From Onchocerca lupi (lineage: Eukaryota; Nematoda; Chromadorea; Rhabditida; Onchocercidae), in NCBI GenBank assembly GCA_028564675.1, contig JAOVVO010000457.1, positions 1 to 64,000 of the forward strand: a DNA stretch of 64,000 bases, read 5' to 3'. The notes below the pieces were generated by a model. The model was not told where the DNA came from and did not search any database. It was given only the letters and a program-made list of their open reading frames with translations. Of the stretch, positions 46,301 to 61,400 are shown in pieces. The number at the start of each line of letters is the position of its first letter. The stretch's first letter is position 1. A program made the translations under genes and the position numbers.

Positions 46301-49300
46301 TACACAAATCGTTTCATTTTATTTCGTAATTTTCTTCTGAATTTTCATTTTCGCTTTTTATATAAATTTGTTCTGAGACAGAAATGTATTTAGCTTCGAG
46401 AGTTGCAACAACTTGAAGTACTTGCATATTATTTGAGCGATACTGTTGCTTCACCATTGGAACAGGATTTTGTGCAACTGGATGAGCAGTTGGCAAGTTC
46501 CGTTCATTTATACATATCTGAACAATCAGTTAGTGAAATAGTATTATGCTTTAATGGGGTACCGATTAACGAACTGCAAAACATCAAAGCAAGGCAAGAA
46601 CCTATGTTTTATCAGTTTTTTGATTTTCATTTTTTATTTTCTTTTAACGAACAAACTAAGTTTAATTTTCCTCCACACTGCATGTAAAATCCCAGAAAAA
46701 AATCTTTTTTAATTGAAATTTCAAAAATTGGCTACCAGTATTAAAATGATTAAATTAGTAATAGGTTTTTTGTCATAATGAGGCAAATTTTTGCGTTCTA
46801 AAGTATTGATTTGGCTTGGAATTTTTAGATTATTCGAGAAAACTTTACCACAAACGTTTGAAAAGAATTTCGACGCTGAACGAATGAAAAATACAATTAC
46901 AAATATGATTGATAAAGAGCTTTCAAAGGTATCTTACCTGTGTAAATTATTTCATAAAAATAATGCTGAGCATTATCGTTATCGTCTGTCCTGAACAGTT
47001 TTCTTTTTTTATTATTTTTTCGCAATGTATAATTGAATTGCAGATCATCTAAAAGGAAAATTGAGATTTAAAATTTTTTCGTTTGACTTGGTTAATTAGA
47101 TTGATTTCATAGGAGAAAAAGTTCTTTTGTTGTAATTTCATAATTTCATTTTTCATGTTTTTCTTTATTAATGAATATAATAGTATTCTAAACTATGTGA
47201 AAATAAATTTCAGATGGAAACAGATTCCCATAATTTTGTTTTTGAATTATTGTGCATGCATCAAATCTATGGAAAAGATGACCTTGAATTGCGATTAGAT
47301 CATGTTACCCAATTGCAAAAGTTTGCATTTTTTAATATCTTTTTTTTTTTTTTTTGTTTTTATTTCAATGATTGAGGAATTTCGTAAATGAGTAGTGTTT
47401 TATATAACCGATGGTGGATTATAGTAAGAAGATCTATTCTGCAGAATGTTTGAAATGCAACCTGAGGATTGGATTAGATTGGCCCGTCGATATCTGACAA
47501 ATGAATGTATTTGTGTGATGGGTTATCCTTCTCGAGATGAAGTGACCAGAATTGCTATGACGGTTCGAAATACACGAAATATTGGATATTTGGAATAGTT
47601 ATTTTTGTGCTCTTGAGTGGTTGATCACACTTCCAGTTTGCATTATTTGAATAACTTCATCATGAAATGCTTGCCGCTGTAAAACTTCAGAGTTTGTTTT
47701 TGTTTTTAGGAAAAAATTCGAATTGAGGAACAACGTAGAAAATTAGGAGAAGATGGACTTCGGTTGCATGCCGAAAAGTTAGAAAAAGCGATACATGAAA
47801 CAACGGTTTGTTTTTTTTTTTTTTTTCTTTTTCTTTTTTCAGTAATCATAGATATCATTGTTTAATATGGATAATGTCATTATAATTAATTCAAAATGAA
47901 ATAATACTCTTTATTCAATTTTTTCTCTTGAAATGAATATGATTTTAAGGATTATTTGCGACATATTTTAACAAAATTTTGCATATTCCATCTCAGCATG
48001 ATGATGATTGCTATGATATCGGGTTGTTATGATTTTGTTATAATATTAATGAACTATGTTTCGATATCAATAAAATATGTTTCTATAATTAAATATCTTT
48101 ACTTAAATACTTTCTGATATTAGTTAAGCTTTTTCGATCAAATAATGGGCTTTGAGATGTTTCAGGCTCAAAAACCATCATTTGAATTACTTTCGAAAAT
48201 GATGGTGTGTGAGCTAGAGAATTTTGCAACATTTAATGTGCAAACGTTGCATGCTCGAACGGATCAAAATAATGATGAAATATTTAATTTACCACTACCA
48301 GTTTACATCCATAACGTCAAAACACATTTTGTTGAGGTATATTTTTATTTTTTTGTGAATGATTATGATTATTATCTTTTCATTGATATTTTAATCCAAA
48401 TATTAAAAATCTAGATGCAATGATAATGATAGCTTGGAATAGCTTTGCTATATGAGTTGATTATATTCAGATTATCATTGAAATAATATTCGCTGGCAAA
48501 ATTGTTTTTAAGTAGGAATATATTGTATTAATTTTTGTACTATAAATAATTATTGATACATTTAGCTCATACTGGTTTGGGATACAAAGTTTATACCGTT
48601 AGAATTGCGGATGTGGATGATGCTTTATTTCAAACTAATATTCCAGAGCCCGGCTATTGTGGACGGTAGAGTAAGTATTTGTTCCTCATTTATTTTATTT
48701 TATGTTTAGTAATGCTTTATTTGGAATCGACTTCTGAACATTAAATATTCTGAATTATATTTTATTATTTAAAGATTTTTTTTACGAAATTCGGTTAACT
48801 TAATATTGAAAAAATCCTAATAATTTAACTTCCCCTAGGTACCTAAAATCACAGAATTGAATGAAATATGGATCAACTTAGTTATTGCCGTAAATACAGA
48901 GGGCAGTAATATTTGTTAAGATTGTTGACGGTTTTGAACTCTACTTGTTCTTTTATTTAATACAAATAGAGTTCAAAATTATTAATAATCTAACAGAAAT
49001 GTCTCAGAGATAATGAGATTTGCTGTCCGCTATTTAGCCGCTGTAACTTGTTTTATACTTTAGTAATCTTAATGATCAACTTTGTTCGATCATTTCACAG
49101 ATTTATACTTTGATATGGTAATTATAGCACTGGTCCGTTGAAGGAGTGTCATAACTTGTGAAATTCTATTATAATTCGATATTATCTCTTTCTCAATAAA
49201 AATCCGAAAATATTCCCGTACAATGCTTTATATTTGCCAATATATATTTCCCACCATTATTCAACATCCTTGCTATTCTGTAATTGCTTAATAAGATGTC

Positions 49301-52300
49301 CATATTGATTTTCATGAGTTGATTATTTAATATTTATATTATCTGAAATGTAAGAAATATCATCTTTACGATTTTTTTTTTCATTAGCTACTTTCAGAAA
49401 TTATTTCTCACATCTTTTGAATTCATATCTATTTTTAGAAATTATCGTATGAAGAAGTGGCAAAATTATACACTCGCGATTTGATATCGCATTCTGCAGC
49501 TAGTGGTGTTTTGAATTATTTTGAACGGTTTTGTTCACTTACCTTAAAAGTAAGTTATGCAGTTGTCCAGTTTCGAATTATTTCTCAGAAGTTTCGCGCA
49601 TATTTCTTCCTATAAATATTAAATTTGTATTTTAGGAAATACTTGTTTTAAAGATCTAGAAATAGAGAGAGATAAAAGGAGAAATGGATAGAAAATGGGA
49701 AAATGCAATGAAAAAGGGTGATGAATAAAATTTGGAATAAAATTTCGAATTGTAGAATTTGAGATTATAAAATTGATGTTTTAGACCGTGCCTGAACGAT
49801 ATGTGGCTATGTTATCATGGCTTACGACATTTGTTAAAGGGATTATCTTCGAAGCAGAACGTGTCAAAGTAGCTGCTCAGAGCTTGATAGCTCAAGCTGA
49901 TGAAGAAAAGCGAGATGGATCTCAAATGCAAAATGTGCTTCTTTATACTGCCCTATTCCATAAAGGCATGAGTTTTCGGAAGTTGATTTGTAGAATCGAA
50001 ACTTAAATTGTACTTAAAATATTTTTTTTTCTTTTTTTTAAACGAAATATTTAGATTTCTCTTCAATTTAAATGTATTTCGAATCATATTGATCAACATA
50101 TCTTGCCATAATATTTTTGTAACATTTCAGAAAGCAATGAATATATGTACGGTTTAGTCCAGTTAGAGGAATTTCATAAAAATGTGCTTATGTTAACTAA
50201 AAGTAATCCCACCTATGTAAGTGTATCTATATTTTTTGAAATTCTTCATTTCTTTATTTGGCTGAGCTTCTTACAAAGATTTCGTGGAAATTTTTTATTG
50301 AATAATCGTACAAAATCAGTCCAATGTCTTCAAATACACACGAAAGCCAATAAGGAGGAATTAGGAACTTGTATGTTACTTCATTTTGCTAGATCATTGC
50401 AAGTAGATCTAGGCATCTTTTGACCTCTCGGATTGGCATTTCATTATTGCTCTTCCTTGATCCCATACCATTTCGGCAGTCCTTGATTATATTTGAATAG
50501 GAGCATTGAATGGTTGGCGATGTAAATATGTTTTATATTTAGCAAAAAACTCATTGTGTGCTGTTATTTGCAGGTTGTGGATAAACTGGAGAAATTACGT
50601 GAAGCGCTAATAAATGCTCCAACAAATGTACACATTATTTGCAACACAGAGAAAATTATGCCCTTTCTACCGGCCAATCTTTCATGGCTTTATCATGACC
50701 GTAAATCTTTATGTAAACCTTCCACAGATTTCCGAGTAAGTTAACTTTCTGTTGTAACTGAAGAGGTATTTAGTATAGTCAAAAAATATTTATTATGGCA
50801 GAGTATCCACCAAAACAAAAATGGAATTTAGATCGCTTTCATATTCCTTCAGACATGCAGATATTTAGGCACTATAATAATTCACATTCAAATATTTTTC
50901 ATTGTTTCTAAAATTTATATCCGTAAATCATAAATTTTCATGACAATTTGCCTTCGCATATTTAGAGAGTAAGTGCGCAAAACTCAGTTGTTTATTATGG
51001 CTTATATTGTATCTGTGATTTATAGATTGATTTTTTTCATTAATTGTAGAATTTGCCCGGTGAAGCGGTAATATGCAATAACTTTGGAAAGCAGCATGTC
51101 ATTGCTGTTGGTGCCACCGAATCGTCCTTTTTGAAACAAGTAAATTCATTTAATCGTTTCGTTATTTCTAGGAAACAGGAAATAAAAAAAAAAAATTAAA
51201 TTTCAAAAATATCGAAGCGCATAATTAAAGATGTAAATTTAAATTGGAATCAAAAATCAAAGTATTTAATGCTTGATGTTGATACCACTGAGTGATATGA
51301 TTTATTTTCTGATAGTAATCCATATTCTTGAAGTTACTGAAACTTGGAATGAATTTGCATCAAATTATATCGATCTGTAATATATTGAATCAAAGTTTGA
51401 GATGCTAAACCATGCAATTTTATTGTTTCCACAGGGATTGGAGAGTATTCAGCAAAGAAACTATTAGTTAAAAATGAAATTCTTAAAAATAAGTCATAAT
51501 CAGATGGAATGAGTTTGTAAATAGATTACATTTAAGTTTCTTATATTGAGTGCTTTGTTTCTGCTTTGTGAATAAACTAGTTGGACTACTGTTTTGCGTA
51601 GCAAAACAAATTTCTCATTAACTTTGGAGTAATTTGCAGTAATTTTGTTCGTTGGGCAAAAGATAATCAACAATAATAACTTTCAGGAATATGTAAAGTT
51701 CTATTTTGCAGTGTATACGATTTAAATATCAACTAGGTAGTGAAGAAGGACTGGCTGTGCAACTCATCGCTCAATATTTATCGCAGGTTGAGGGTACCTT
51801 ATATAAAGCAATACGTGGAAATGGTTTAGCATATGGTGTAAATATTGAAGTAAATCCAGATGACCAGCTGCTCAGTTTTTGTATCCAACAAAGTGCTCAA
51901 CTGGAACAAGCTTATGAAGAGGCTAAGAGAGTTGTGGTTAGAATTTTATTGCTATGTAAAATTTGGTATTCTTATTAATATTTGGAATGAGAAATTGAAA
52001 ACAGAAAAAAATATGATTACTTTTTTTTTTCCAAAAAAATCTTATCATTTAAAAATCATCTGTGGCGGCAATTTGCAAAATTTAGTTGAATGAATTGGAG
52101 CACGTGGATGAAATTGAGTTTGAAGCAGCGAAGCGAAGTCTTGTATCAGTTATCGTGCAGTCCGAGGATACGGTAATTAATGCTGCGCATCAAGCTGTTT
52201 TTAATGAATTTCGAGAACTACCACCTCAGTTTTGGCGGTAAGTTATTCTGAGAGTGTAGAGTAAACTCTGTCAATATTTTTTTATCAGACATTAATCAAC

Positions 52301-52916
52301 AGTGACATTGTACTATATTATAGTATCAATCAGTATTACTAATATTAGTAGCATGCAATAAACAAAGTTATATTAAATGCAGGGATTGATCAATTGTGCT
52401 GAATAATAATGTTAATTAGATCAGATTAACCGAGTAAATTAAGAAATTTATTGAAATTTTGAAAAAAAACATTATTTATTAGTTTTTTTTTAAAGTGAAG
52501 TTTCTAATAAGATAAGCCTCAAATGAAGTCTGTAAAACAAAAGCGAAAAGAACGATCGATAGGCACAAAAAGCTTAATTTCCCAAGCAAAAAGTTTGGAA
52601 GAAGGAATAAAATTCCTTCTTGTCACGCTTATTATGGATGTCATTTATAAGAATGATAATACTTTAATACTTTCAACCCAAAATATTTTATATTTTTCAA
52701 TTCAGGAAGTATTCTGAGCGTATCTGGAATGCATCGATGAAAGAAGTAGTGGAATGCAGTAGAAATTTTATCCTCGATCTGTTCGACGACAGGAAATGCT
52801 ACCGTGCGATAGCTGTGCCGCATGGGAAATTGAGAGATATTGAGAAATATTTCATAGGAATTAAAGTTGTCTGTTCTTCAGATCTGCATATAAAAGCTAC
52901 TTCCATCACCTGTTGA
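43397..52916 (+). CDS. M16 family zinc metallopeptidase (C. elegans C05D11.1-like, presequence-protease group)
   Basis: 22 exons: 43397-43421, 43850-44005, 44297-44469, 44784-44852, 45264-45405, 45532-45702, 45838-45995, 46394-46593, 46829-46928, 47214-47320, 47445-47562, 47710-47805, 48166-48336, 48566-48670, 49439-49549, 49785-49965, 50131-50216, 50574-50735, 51050-51139, 51712-51936, 52086-52237, 52706-52916, total 1002 aa. The inverted zinc site is H72-x-x-E75-H76 (HTLEH), with a likely third ligand Glu in GVVYSEMQ near 165. The start block GLPHTLEHLVFMGSEKYPYK and the C-terminal RGNGLAYG (842-849) are typical of the family. The first exon is only phase-supported; starting at ATG 43864 behind a TTTTCTAG site would give 989 aa. 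Cytosolic or mitochondrial location is open. The intron after 46593 has a GC donor. Confidence 0.93.
46594..46595 (+). other. GC splice donor (AG|GCAAGA)
   Basis: The exon 46394-46593 ends in AAGCAAG followed by GCAAGA, the accepted consensus for GC-AG introns. No GT donor in phase lies nearby, and joining here to the TTTTTAG acceptor at 46828 restores the frame (KAR|LFEK). A second possible GC donor is AAAG|GCATGA at 49966, where a weak GT alternative (A|GTTTTC) also keeps phase. Confidence 0.75.
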
Positions 52917-55432
52917 GGTTGTTTGTCTGAGCTGAAAAATTGGGGAGATTTTAGTTTGAATCGACATGACTCTGAATTTAGATGCATTTCATGGACATCC
53001 AATTCTGAATTTTGCTTAAATTCATTTCTCGCCAAACCGAATAAATATATTTTGATGGCGAAGTTTGACGAACAATTCGAATCATCCTAAATAACCGTTC
53101 AAGTTGTTTTTACTGTTCCAATCATATTGCAGATTCGCAACCTATGTCGCCCAGCCTGATCATTTTTCCACTTTATAATTGTAATAGTTCAATGGTAGAT
53201 CATATTATGTTGTAGGTATATTTCTGTTTTCACTTTTCACTTAAACCTTCAAATTTTGACAAGTTTTTGAACTCTAAGTCTGCTAGACTGGTCATTTTAC
53301 TTTCCCGCAACATTTCTCATACTTTTGTATTAATTTTGGATCATTGCATGATAACTTACCACACATTCATTAAAATTTTTCGTGGTTCATTGTATTATAA
53401 TTTTCTGAAGATTATCTTCGAATATCTAAATTATCAATAATTTTTTTCTGATATTCTCATTCGTTATTGTTGTTGATGTTTTCTTATTTTCAAAGTTTAT
53501 TCTTTCATAACCAGTCAATAAAATTTACTAAGAATATAATAATTCCTCCAGAAAACTGATATATTCATAGAAATTCGATTTATTTTTAGTCAAATGTTGA
53601 AAATTATCCAACATTATTCACAGCTCTTAACGAGATAGTGCCTTGATATTTGAGAAAAAATGGCAACCTTTACTTTGTTGTTTCCTGTATTTTGATTTTT
53701 ATCTGGTAAATGTAATTATCTTTAATCTAACTTCAGTCTGGGACTTAAATCAAGTGTATACGTAGTCGGATCGTTTTTCCCTCTTCACGTAGCATGCGTG
53801 CTACCAACCTGGAATAGTTGGTAATTCACGGAAGCTTTTTCGCTGCAACAAATATAAAGCTCTTCAAACGGTAAATGCGATCAATACCGTAATCTTCATC
53901 ATATGGAAACCGTTTGTGTGCATTTCCTTGAAACTTGTTTGATCAGGAAGTAACATTTATGCGTGACGTGGTGTTTTATTGAAATTGAATTTTCCATTGT
54001 TTGAAATTTGATCAGATAACTGTTGATTTTTGGTACTTAATTCTGGAATAATTTCCAGTTTATTTGTTAATTTACATTCATCTTTAGAACTAATTATTGA
54101 ATTGACATGATTTAATTATGTAATTTAATCAGCGTAATTGATTAATTGATTTGAATTCTTCATTCATCCAACAATCACATCCATTAATTTATCTATAATA
54201 TAATAATGGAAATATGATAGCCATTGATTTAAACCTATTTTTTTAAACTCAACAAATTTACCTTTGCTAATAGTAGATAGTAGCAATTTAAGAATCATTG
54301 GCGTACGCCTATCTTTTAGTTTGAGATTAAACTGGCTACCTTATCAATCAATTTATCAACTAAATTAGTTAATCAAAAAAATTAATGAGATAAGTTTAGT
54401 AATTAAATAAATTGTAGGATATGAACTAGTGAATGATGATGGCTGTATGATGCGTCTGTCTCAATTGCTTAAATTTTCCTGGACCATCTAATTAGGTTTG
54501 GGACCGGAAAAGTCTTTGATCCTGACGATGTTGGTGTTAAATTTCATGATTCATTACATAGATGTTTGCATAATATTGTCAGCTTGATCATTATGACGAA
54601 TTTCTGGGACATCGAAATTTTTACTCAAATGATAAGTTTCTGGAGTATCATAATTTACTATTCAGACATCCAGCAAAGATTACCAGCTTTTGGTCTAGTG
54701 CCGATTATTTCTCTGTCACCAAATGATTTTACGCCGACTACTGCACCTATATAATTTCATCTAAGAAAATACTTGTCATCGCCTTCTTTTTTTGAATTGG
54801 ATTTGCTATTGTTTGGAAATGGGATTTAAATTGGTTTGCTTGAATAAATTTAGCTTATTCATGATTCATGCAAGGATAGGGAATTACCGTTTGTTACATG
54901 CATTGCTTGTCCAACTTGTTATCTCGTTATTCTTCTATCTTTTTTGGAAATAAAATTTCTCGACAATTATTGTATACTGTCAATTCTGGAATTTTTCACT
55001 AGATTATTTTTTAGTCCATTACTCGGCTAAGCATTGAAGTTCAAGTTAGATTTGCGGATTAAATATACTGAAATTTCATTTTTTATAAGAGATAATATAC
55101 TTATAGCTTATTCATTCGACCGAAAAAAATATGTAGCGTACGTTTATTCTATGGTCGTATGTTTAAGATTAAGTTTTAAAAAGGAAAAAAATGAAGGAAA
55201 TGTAGCGTACGTTTAATAAATTCGATCTTCTAATGGCAGTCATTTTGAGGTTACATTTGACGTATAACAATTTTTCGTTCATTTTCCGTTCATTTCAGGT
55301 TTCTACCTCACATTTTATGCATCAAAAAAACATCGAATAAATTTCGCACGATTTAAAGGAGGAAATCATCAAGTGTTTGGGTGACGGATTGATCCGAAAA
55401 CAACTGAACGGTGAGGAAGTTTGTTTCCAAAG
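52917..55432. other. Intergenic, no gene supported
   Basis: AT-rich sequence between two plus-strand genes. Frames at 54566-54754 and 55034-55216 are short and not recognised. TTCATTTCAG near 55290-55299 may be the acceptor for the 5' UTR or spliced leader of the TRIM-NHL gene. Confidence 0.5.
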
Positions 55433-58400
55433 ATGGAAATGTATGCCAATGGATTAACGGAGGAAAACGGTGGAACAGCTATCGCAGCAGCAGTAGCACC
55501 AATAACAACCACTACAGCAACGCTAGATCTTTCATCACAACAGCAGAATAGTTATATTTTCGGTGTTACAGATGATAAAGTATGACATTTCAATTGGTTT
55601 TAAATTATTGATAAAGGAAATTTAGTTAGTTTAGAAGCTATATCCTATGAACTGGAAAAGAAATATAACGCATTAGTGTGGAACGATGCTACTTTATATA
55701 TATTGTATCGGATATGATGGTTGCAAAAGAAAAATAGTATAACATAATTCACGCTTATTTTTGGTCTACTTTTGCACGCTACTTTTGTGTACTTGCATTA
55801 TTTAGCTTTTTGCTATATTACAAAAAATCTTCAAATAATTCATTTTTTTTTCTCTAGGCTTCATAAAAAATATATTTCTTTTGATATATAATCAGTAATT
55901 GGGGTTTTATCTTGATACTTGTAATGATTTGATATTTTTGATTTCGATACATTGTTTTTGCTAAAAATTCTAGGATGCTTTTACGATTCTTCTATAGCAA
56001 TGCGAAATTTTCTGTTAGGAAGGGGAAACAATACAAATGAAATGCAGGAATTCGGAATTTGTTATATAGTAAGATGCAATAGAATGTAATTACATTTTAT
56101 TACTAACATTTTCTGCTTGAATGAGATTTAAATAAAATATGACATTTGTCATGCAAATAAATTAATGAAATATTATTACAGTCGGAAAGTCCACCATTAC
56201 TGAAAGAGGACAAGAATACGGGAGGTGTTTCCAGTGCGAATATAGGGGGAAATGATATAAATTCAACGCGGTCGCCAAGTCCATTACTTGATGTTGGGAT
56301 GATACCAAGTGTTGACAGTTCTCTTTGTCCATATTGTGGCAAGCAGTATAGAAAGGTAATTGAATTAGAAATTAGTATAGAAAGGAAAGATAATTAAATG
56401 TATTCTGTTCGTCCAATGATAAAAATTTTTTGGAATTTAAAATAAATTTTTTATTGCAATTTATTTAAATTACTCCAGATTGTTAATTTGTTTGTTGTCA
56501 TATTTAAACTAATAATTCCCATACTGAATGTTCTTAATCGGGAAGTAAAAGTGTCAGCACAGTATCAAATTTTTGAAATTTCAAGTTTGTGAAATCCAGT
56601 TTTGTATTGATATAAAGATAGTGGAAACTTGTTTTGCAGAAATCTGAATACCAATTAAGTCACTTGTATTCATTCTTTTGATTTAGATGGAGGTGTGTAT
56701 TTTGTCGTGTATCTAGTTGTATATGTCAGTTTTAGCCACGAGTATTAGATTGTCTTCATTCAATGTGTGAAGACTGCATAATAGCTCAGTTAGACGGACG
56801 ACGAGAGGGTGAATCAGAACGTGCAAGAACCGCACTTACAATGGATTTTGAACTTGAAAGTACATGTGAAATGAGACCAACGCCACCAGGAGTTATTAGA
56901 TGTCCAACATGCTATCAGGTTACTTTCTGGTCGACTAATTGTACCATAGTGACATGTTTTTTGTTTATGTTATTCATTTTTAGCATATTTTATTCAGTAT
57001 TTATGAATTCTGGAAAGCAAATTTTTTAGTATATCTGAATTTGATATTCGGTAATTTTCTTTTGTCTTTTCATCTGATATATCTCATATTTTTAGAAATG
57101 CCGAGTTCTTTATGCTTTATTCATCGTTTTTTTTCTTACAGATTAACCATATTTTTCAAAAAATGAAGAGAAAAAAACGACTGTTTCAGGAAAGCCATGT
57201 AGGAAATGACGTCCGATTTGTGAACCATTTGTTGCTTGATTTTGTTCGCTTACATGAAGTTGATGGTGTGAGCGCCGTAAAAGGTGCACGGACATGTCGT
57301 GCATGTAAGAGTGAACAGCTTGCAATGGCCGTATGCAAGCAATGCGCAAGTGATTTATGCAAAAATTGTTATCAAGCACATCGTGACATGAAATTATTCG
57401 ACGGGCATACGGTATGAACTAAGTTTCATTATGCAATTCAGTGTCCCGTATTTTCTAGGGATAGAGAATGGCATGATTATTATGATGACGTGCCTTTTGA
57501 TACATTCATAAGCAGTACAAACATCAAGTTTTATGAAATAAGCTATGCATGCTTAGGTGTTGACATACGCGGAATTGGCGCAGAATCCGTCTGAACTGCC
57601 CCGTGATCCGGTGATGTGTGTATTACATCCCCAAATGCCATACTCGCTTCTCTGTGCTACTTGTGAATCACCGATTTGTGGACAATGCCATGCAGAGCAT
57701 GCGGACATACGACATCATAGTTTAGTGAATATTGATGAAACAGTTGCTAATTTGGTCAGGCTCGAATTGAAAGATATGGCGAATGGAGCGGAAGCTAAGG
57801 TTAAATTTGTTTATGAGCAGCAAAATTCATTCTGCGAGTTTTATCAATTTATGCACATTTTCCATCCAATTTCATTGGAAATATTGATGATATGTTTCTG
57901 GGATTAGTCAGTGATACATTTGTCCTCTTTTGGAAGAAGAAGATAAGTGGCATCATTGGTCGATCGATTTTTATTGCATTAGTGAATGGCTTCATTGCTA
58001 CCTGGTCCATTATTTCTTTTGGTCCTTTTCATTGTGAAACTAGATTATGATTCATTGGATGACGTCACTTAAGTTTATATTTTGCAGTCAAAAACTGTAG
58101 AAGTTGCTTGTAATTCCGTACCAGCTCGCCAGCGCGTTCTTACTGAACAGTATGAAGTAATTAAAGCAGAAATAGAAGATGCCTTCAGTGAGTATCATAA
58201 AGCATTGGATGCAATGAAGGAGCACTTGTTACGTAAGTTGGATAAATCACGCGATGATCAGGAAACCGATTTGAATAATCTGAATCGTCGAGTTAATGTT
58301 ACCACCGTGAAAATTGCTGATGCTGTCGCGTAAGTATATCTGATAATAGAACATAGAAATGATAGCATCTTAAAGAAAATTGTTAGGACTTGTCATATTT

Positions 58401-61400
58401 TTAAAACACAGTATGGATTATATCTTTCGATATTGCCGTATCATTCCATTTAATGAATCTAATAATTAGATTTAAAGCAAATGATAATACTGCTTTAAAA
58501 AATTCTTTAAAATGAAACACTTTATATTATATTTCATTCTTATTCAGTTGTCTTTTAACTAATTAGGTATGATTCACTACTTAATAGTAAGATCTTTATC
58601 TTTTTTTCATCTTTAGCAGTAAGTAAGATTAACGAATCATTTCAATGATAGCGATGTGCTGATGTTACAGTTTTACACATCGAATTGTGGAAAAGGGCTC
58701 TGCAGTAGAAGTTTTGGTGAGTCGAAAAAAAATCCGTCAGCAATTAACAGCTCTCACTCGTAGTATGCCAGATATGAGTAGCACAACAGAACTTATATTC
58801 AGCAAGACGCCATATGTCCAATTTTACAACAAATTGAGTAATATTGTTGGTGATATCACCAGTAAGTCTTTTATATTGCAAAAAAAAATTGATGAGCTCC
58901 TTTTATGGATCACTAAGACTGCTCAATAATTTCAGTAGGAAAAATAAACTACTAACACTTCATGTTAATGCAGTTGTTAGTCGAACTAAATTTAGATTGA
59001 TTTTTTAAGGAAAATGTAAATATTACTAGCCTAGATTATTCCTGTTCATCTGCTGATTAAATAGTATAAAAGCTATAAAGACAGAATAATGAATAAAAGG
59101 CAGACCTTAATGTTATTTTTCTAGGAACAAAAATTGTGGTGGTTTTGCTTAGTTTGAGTCTTTATTATGTTATCTTATTGAGAGTATTAGTTTTTTTTTT
59201 TTCAAAAAAAATGTAAGAATAGTAAGTCCTCCTCTGCTTTATATTTAATTTTTACTGAGAAATATGTTTTTATAAAGTGCTTGTTTGTTATTTTGTTTAT
59301 ATTTATTAATCATTGTGCGGAGCTCCGGTATTTGTATCATAGTTCATTTTTTTTTTTTTTTTTTTTTTTTTTTGAGTCTGCCCTGTTTTTTTTTCAGCAC
59401 AATATGGACAGAAAGTTCTTTAGTGGATTGATAAGCTTTATCGAGATTTCTAGTTATATTATGAGAAGAGGGGGGGATATTGTGCAATTATGATGAAACA
59501 CTAAGCAAAAATTTTTTTCAGCGCGCTTAGTGTCGGATGTCGGGAAGACAGATGTGATGATATCGTCATTGCTATCAGACTCAGTTTCCTTGAAGCAACT
59601 TAATGCGATGCGCGCTTATCCATCGGATAATTCTCCAACACAAACTTCAGCATCTGGAAGTCTCTGCACAACACCTGCACCTATTGGACAGTGTTCGTCA
59701 TTCAGCGTCATTCAACTTCTTTCATACTTTAATTATTAAACATTATTTGCTTTTATCATATATGGGACTGAATAGCAGTATTCTTTATAGGTACTTTCAC
59801 ATATATCGCAAATATGATTGCTTAATATAAAGTAGTAAAGCGAAAGGGATAAGATAGAAAAGTAAGGAGTGAATAAAAGGAACTAAGAGAACTAATAGAG
59901 TCTATATTTATATATTTTGTCAGTTTTTTCGAATTGTTGAGTGAATTTTCTACGTCCAGTCGCAATACCTCGATGATTTTGAAATTGAATGATTGGTTCA
60001 ATACAGATTCGAGTATCGGTTAGTTGGATATATAAGTCGGCAATTTAACATTTTTATTTTAGCTCGTGGTCCAGGAGCAATTGGTATGGAGCGTCGTAAT
60101 AAACCGACCACCACTTCAACAAGCAGCTCAGTTGCAGATTTTGCCGATGGTTGGCCACCGTCTAGTATACCACCAGAACCAAGCAGTCCTTCTCCGACTG
60201 TTGATTTTCAGGTTATTATTAAATATTTATTCGTTGAATTAAAAATTTGTGGGGGAAAAAGTAAGGAGTATGGATTAATAGATCGGTTTTCCTGAGTTCT
60301 GAGTGTGTGATGTTTTCCGGAACAACTAGAAAATGAGTAAGACAAGTGTCGGAAAAATCCGAAAGTTGAGTAATATAATCAAAGAATATTAATGGCCAGG
60401 AAGCGCAAAGATAGTTTGAAAGAACCAACAAGCCGATAAACATGTTTCTCGCCAAAACGGTGAGCATTTTTAGCACCAGAAGGAGAAATATGTTTACTAA
60501 CAAGGGATAAACATGGAAGTTACATTCTTCTATTTATAAATAAACTCCTTTTATTAAAGGATTCGTTTCTGTCATGCCAATTCAAAATCAACTTTTTCGA
60601 CAACAAGAAGTTAGGACAATATTAGCATACTTTCAAATTTTGATACTTCCATCAAAATGTTATGTCTATAAAAAAATGCAAATTAAAGTGATAAAGATCA
60701 AGCTTAAGTTCGCAACCTTTTTTATATCAGAATTCCAGTGAATGGTATTTCAGGGCAAGAAGAACTCATTAGAAAACAGTAGCAGCTCGTCTTTTTATAA
60801 CTGGCCGCCAAGTTCGAATCCACAGTCAGAAACACGTGTCACTGGCCCATCTGCACTACCACTTCCACATGCTTCGGTTGCCAGTTTGACTGCTGGAAAA
60901 CAGTTACCCATAACAACAAATAATTTTTTAATGCCACGAGGAGTGAACTCATGGGTGGTAATTTTTTATGCTCTGTATTATTTAGCTTAAATTTTTCATA
61001 AAATTTTCTTTTTCGTTCCTGGGTGAGATTCTGGTTGTCATGGCTGTCTGCAGTATGGTAAAATGGAATGGCAATAGGCTGCTAAACAATTCTCTTTTAT
61101 ATCTTTAATAATCTCTGATATTTTAAAGTAATTTATATTTGCATTCTGATATAGTGAGTTTTCACAAAATGCATGTGTAGATTGTGCTAAACAGTTAGAT
61201 ATTTGACTGCTTTTTATGGACGACTCTCTAATGGTCTTAGTGGGTTTTTTTCTTTCCAGTTTTTTAAAGATTTTAAATCGCTTTTTATATCTTTATATTA
61301 TTGAGAGTCCTTTTTACCCACAAAAATTCATTATCACTTTCATTCATTACCGTTTCGTGAAGCATCCCAACATAAAAGAAAACAAGCAAAAAAATTTGTT

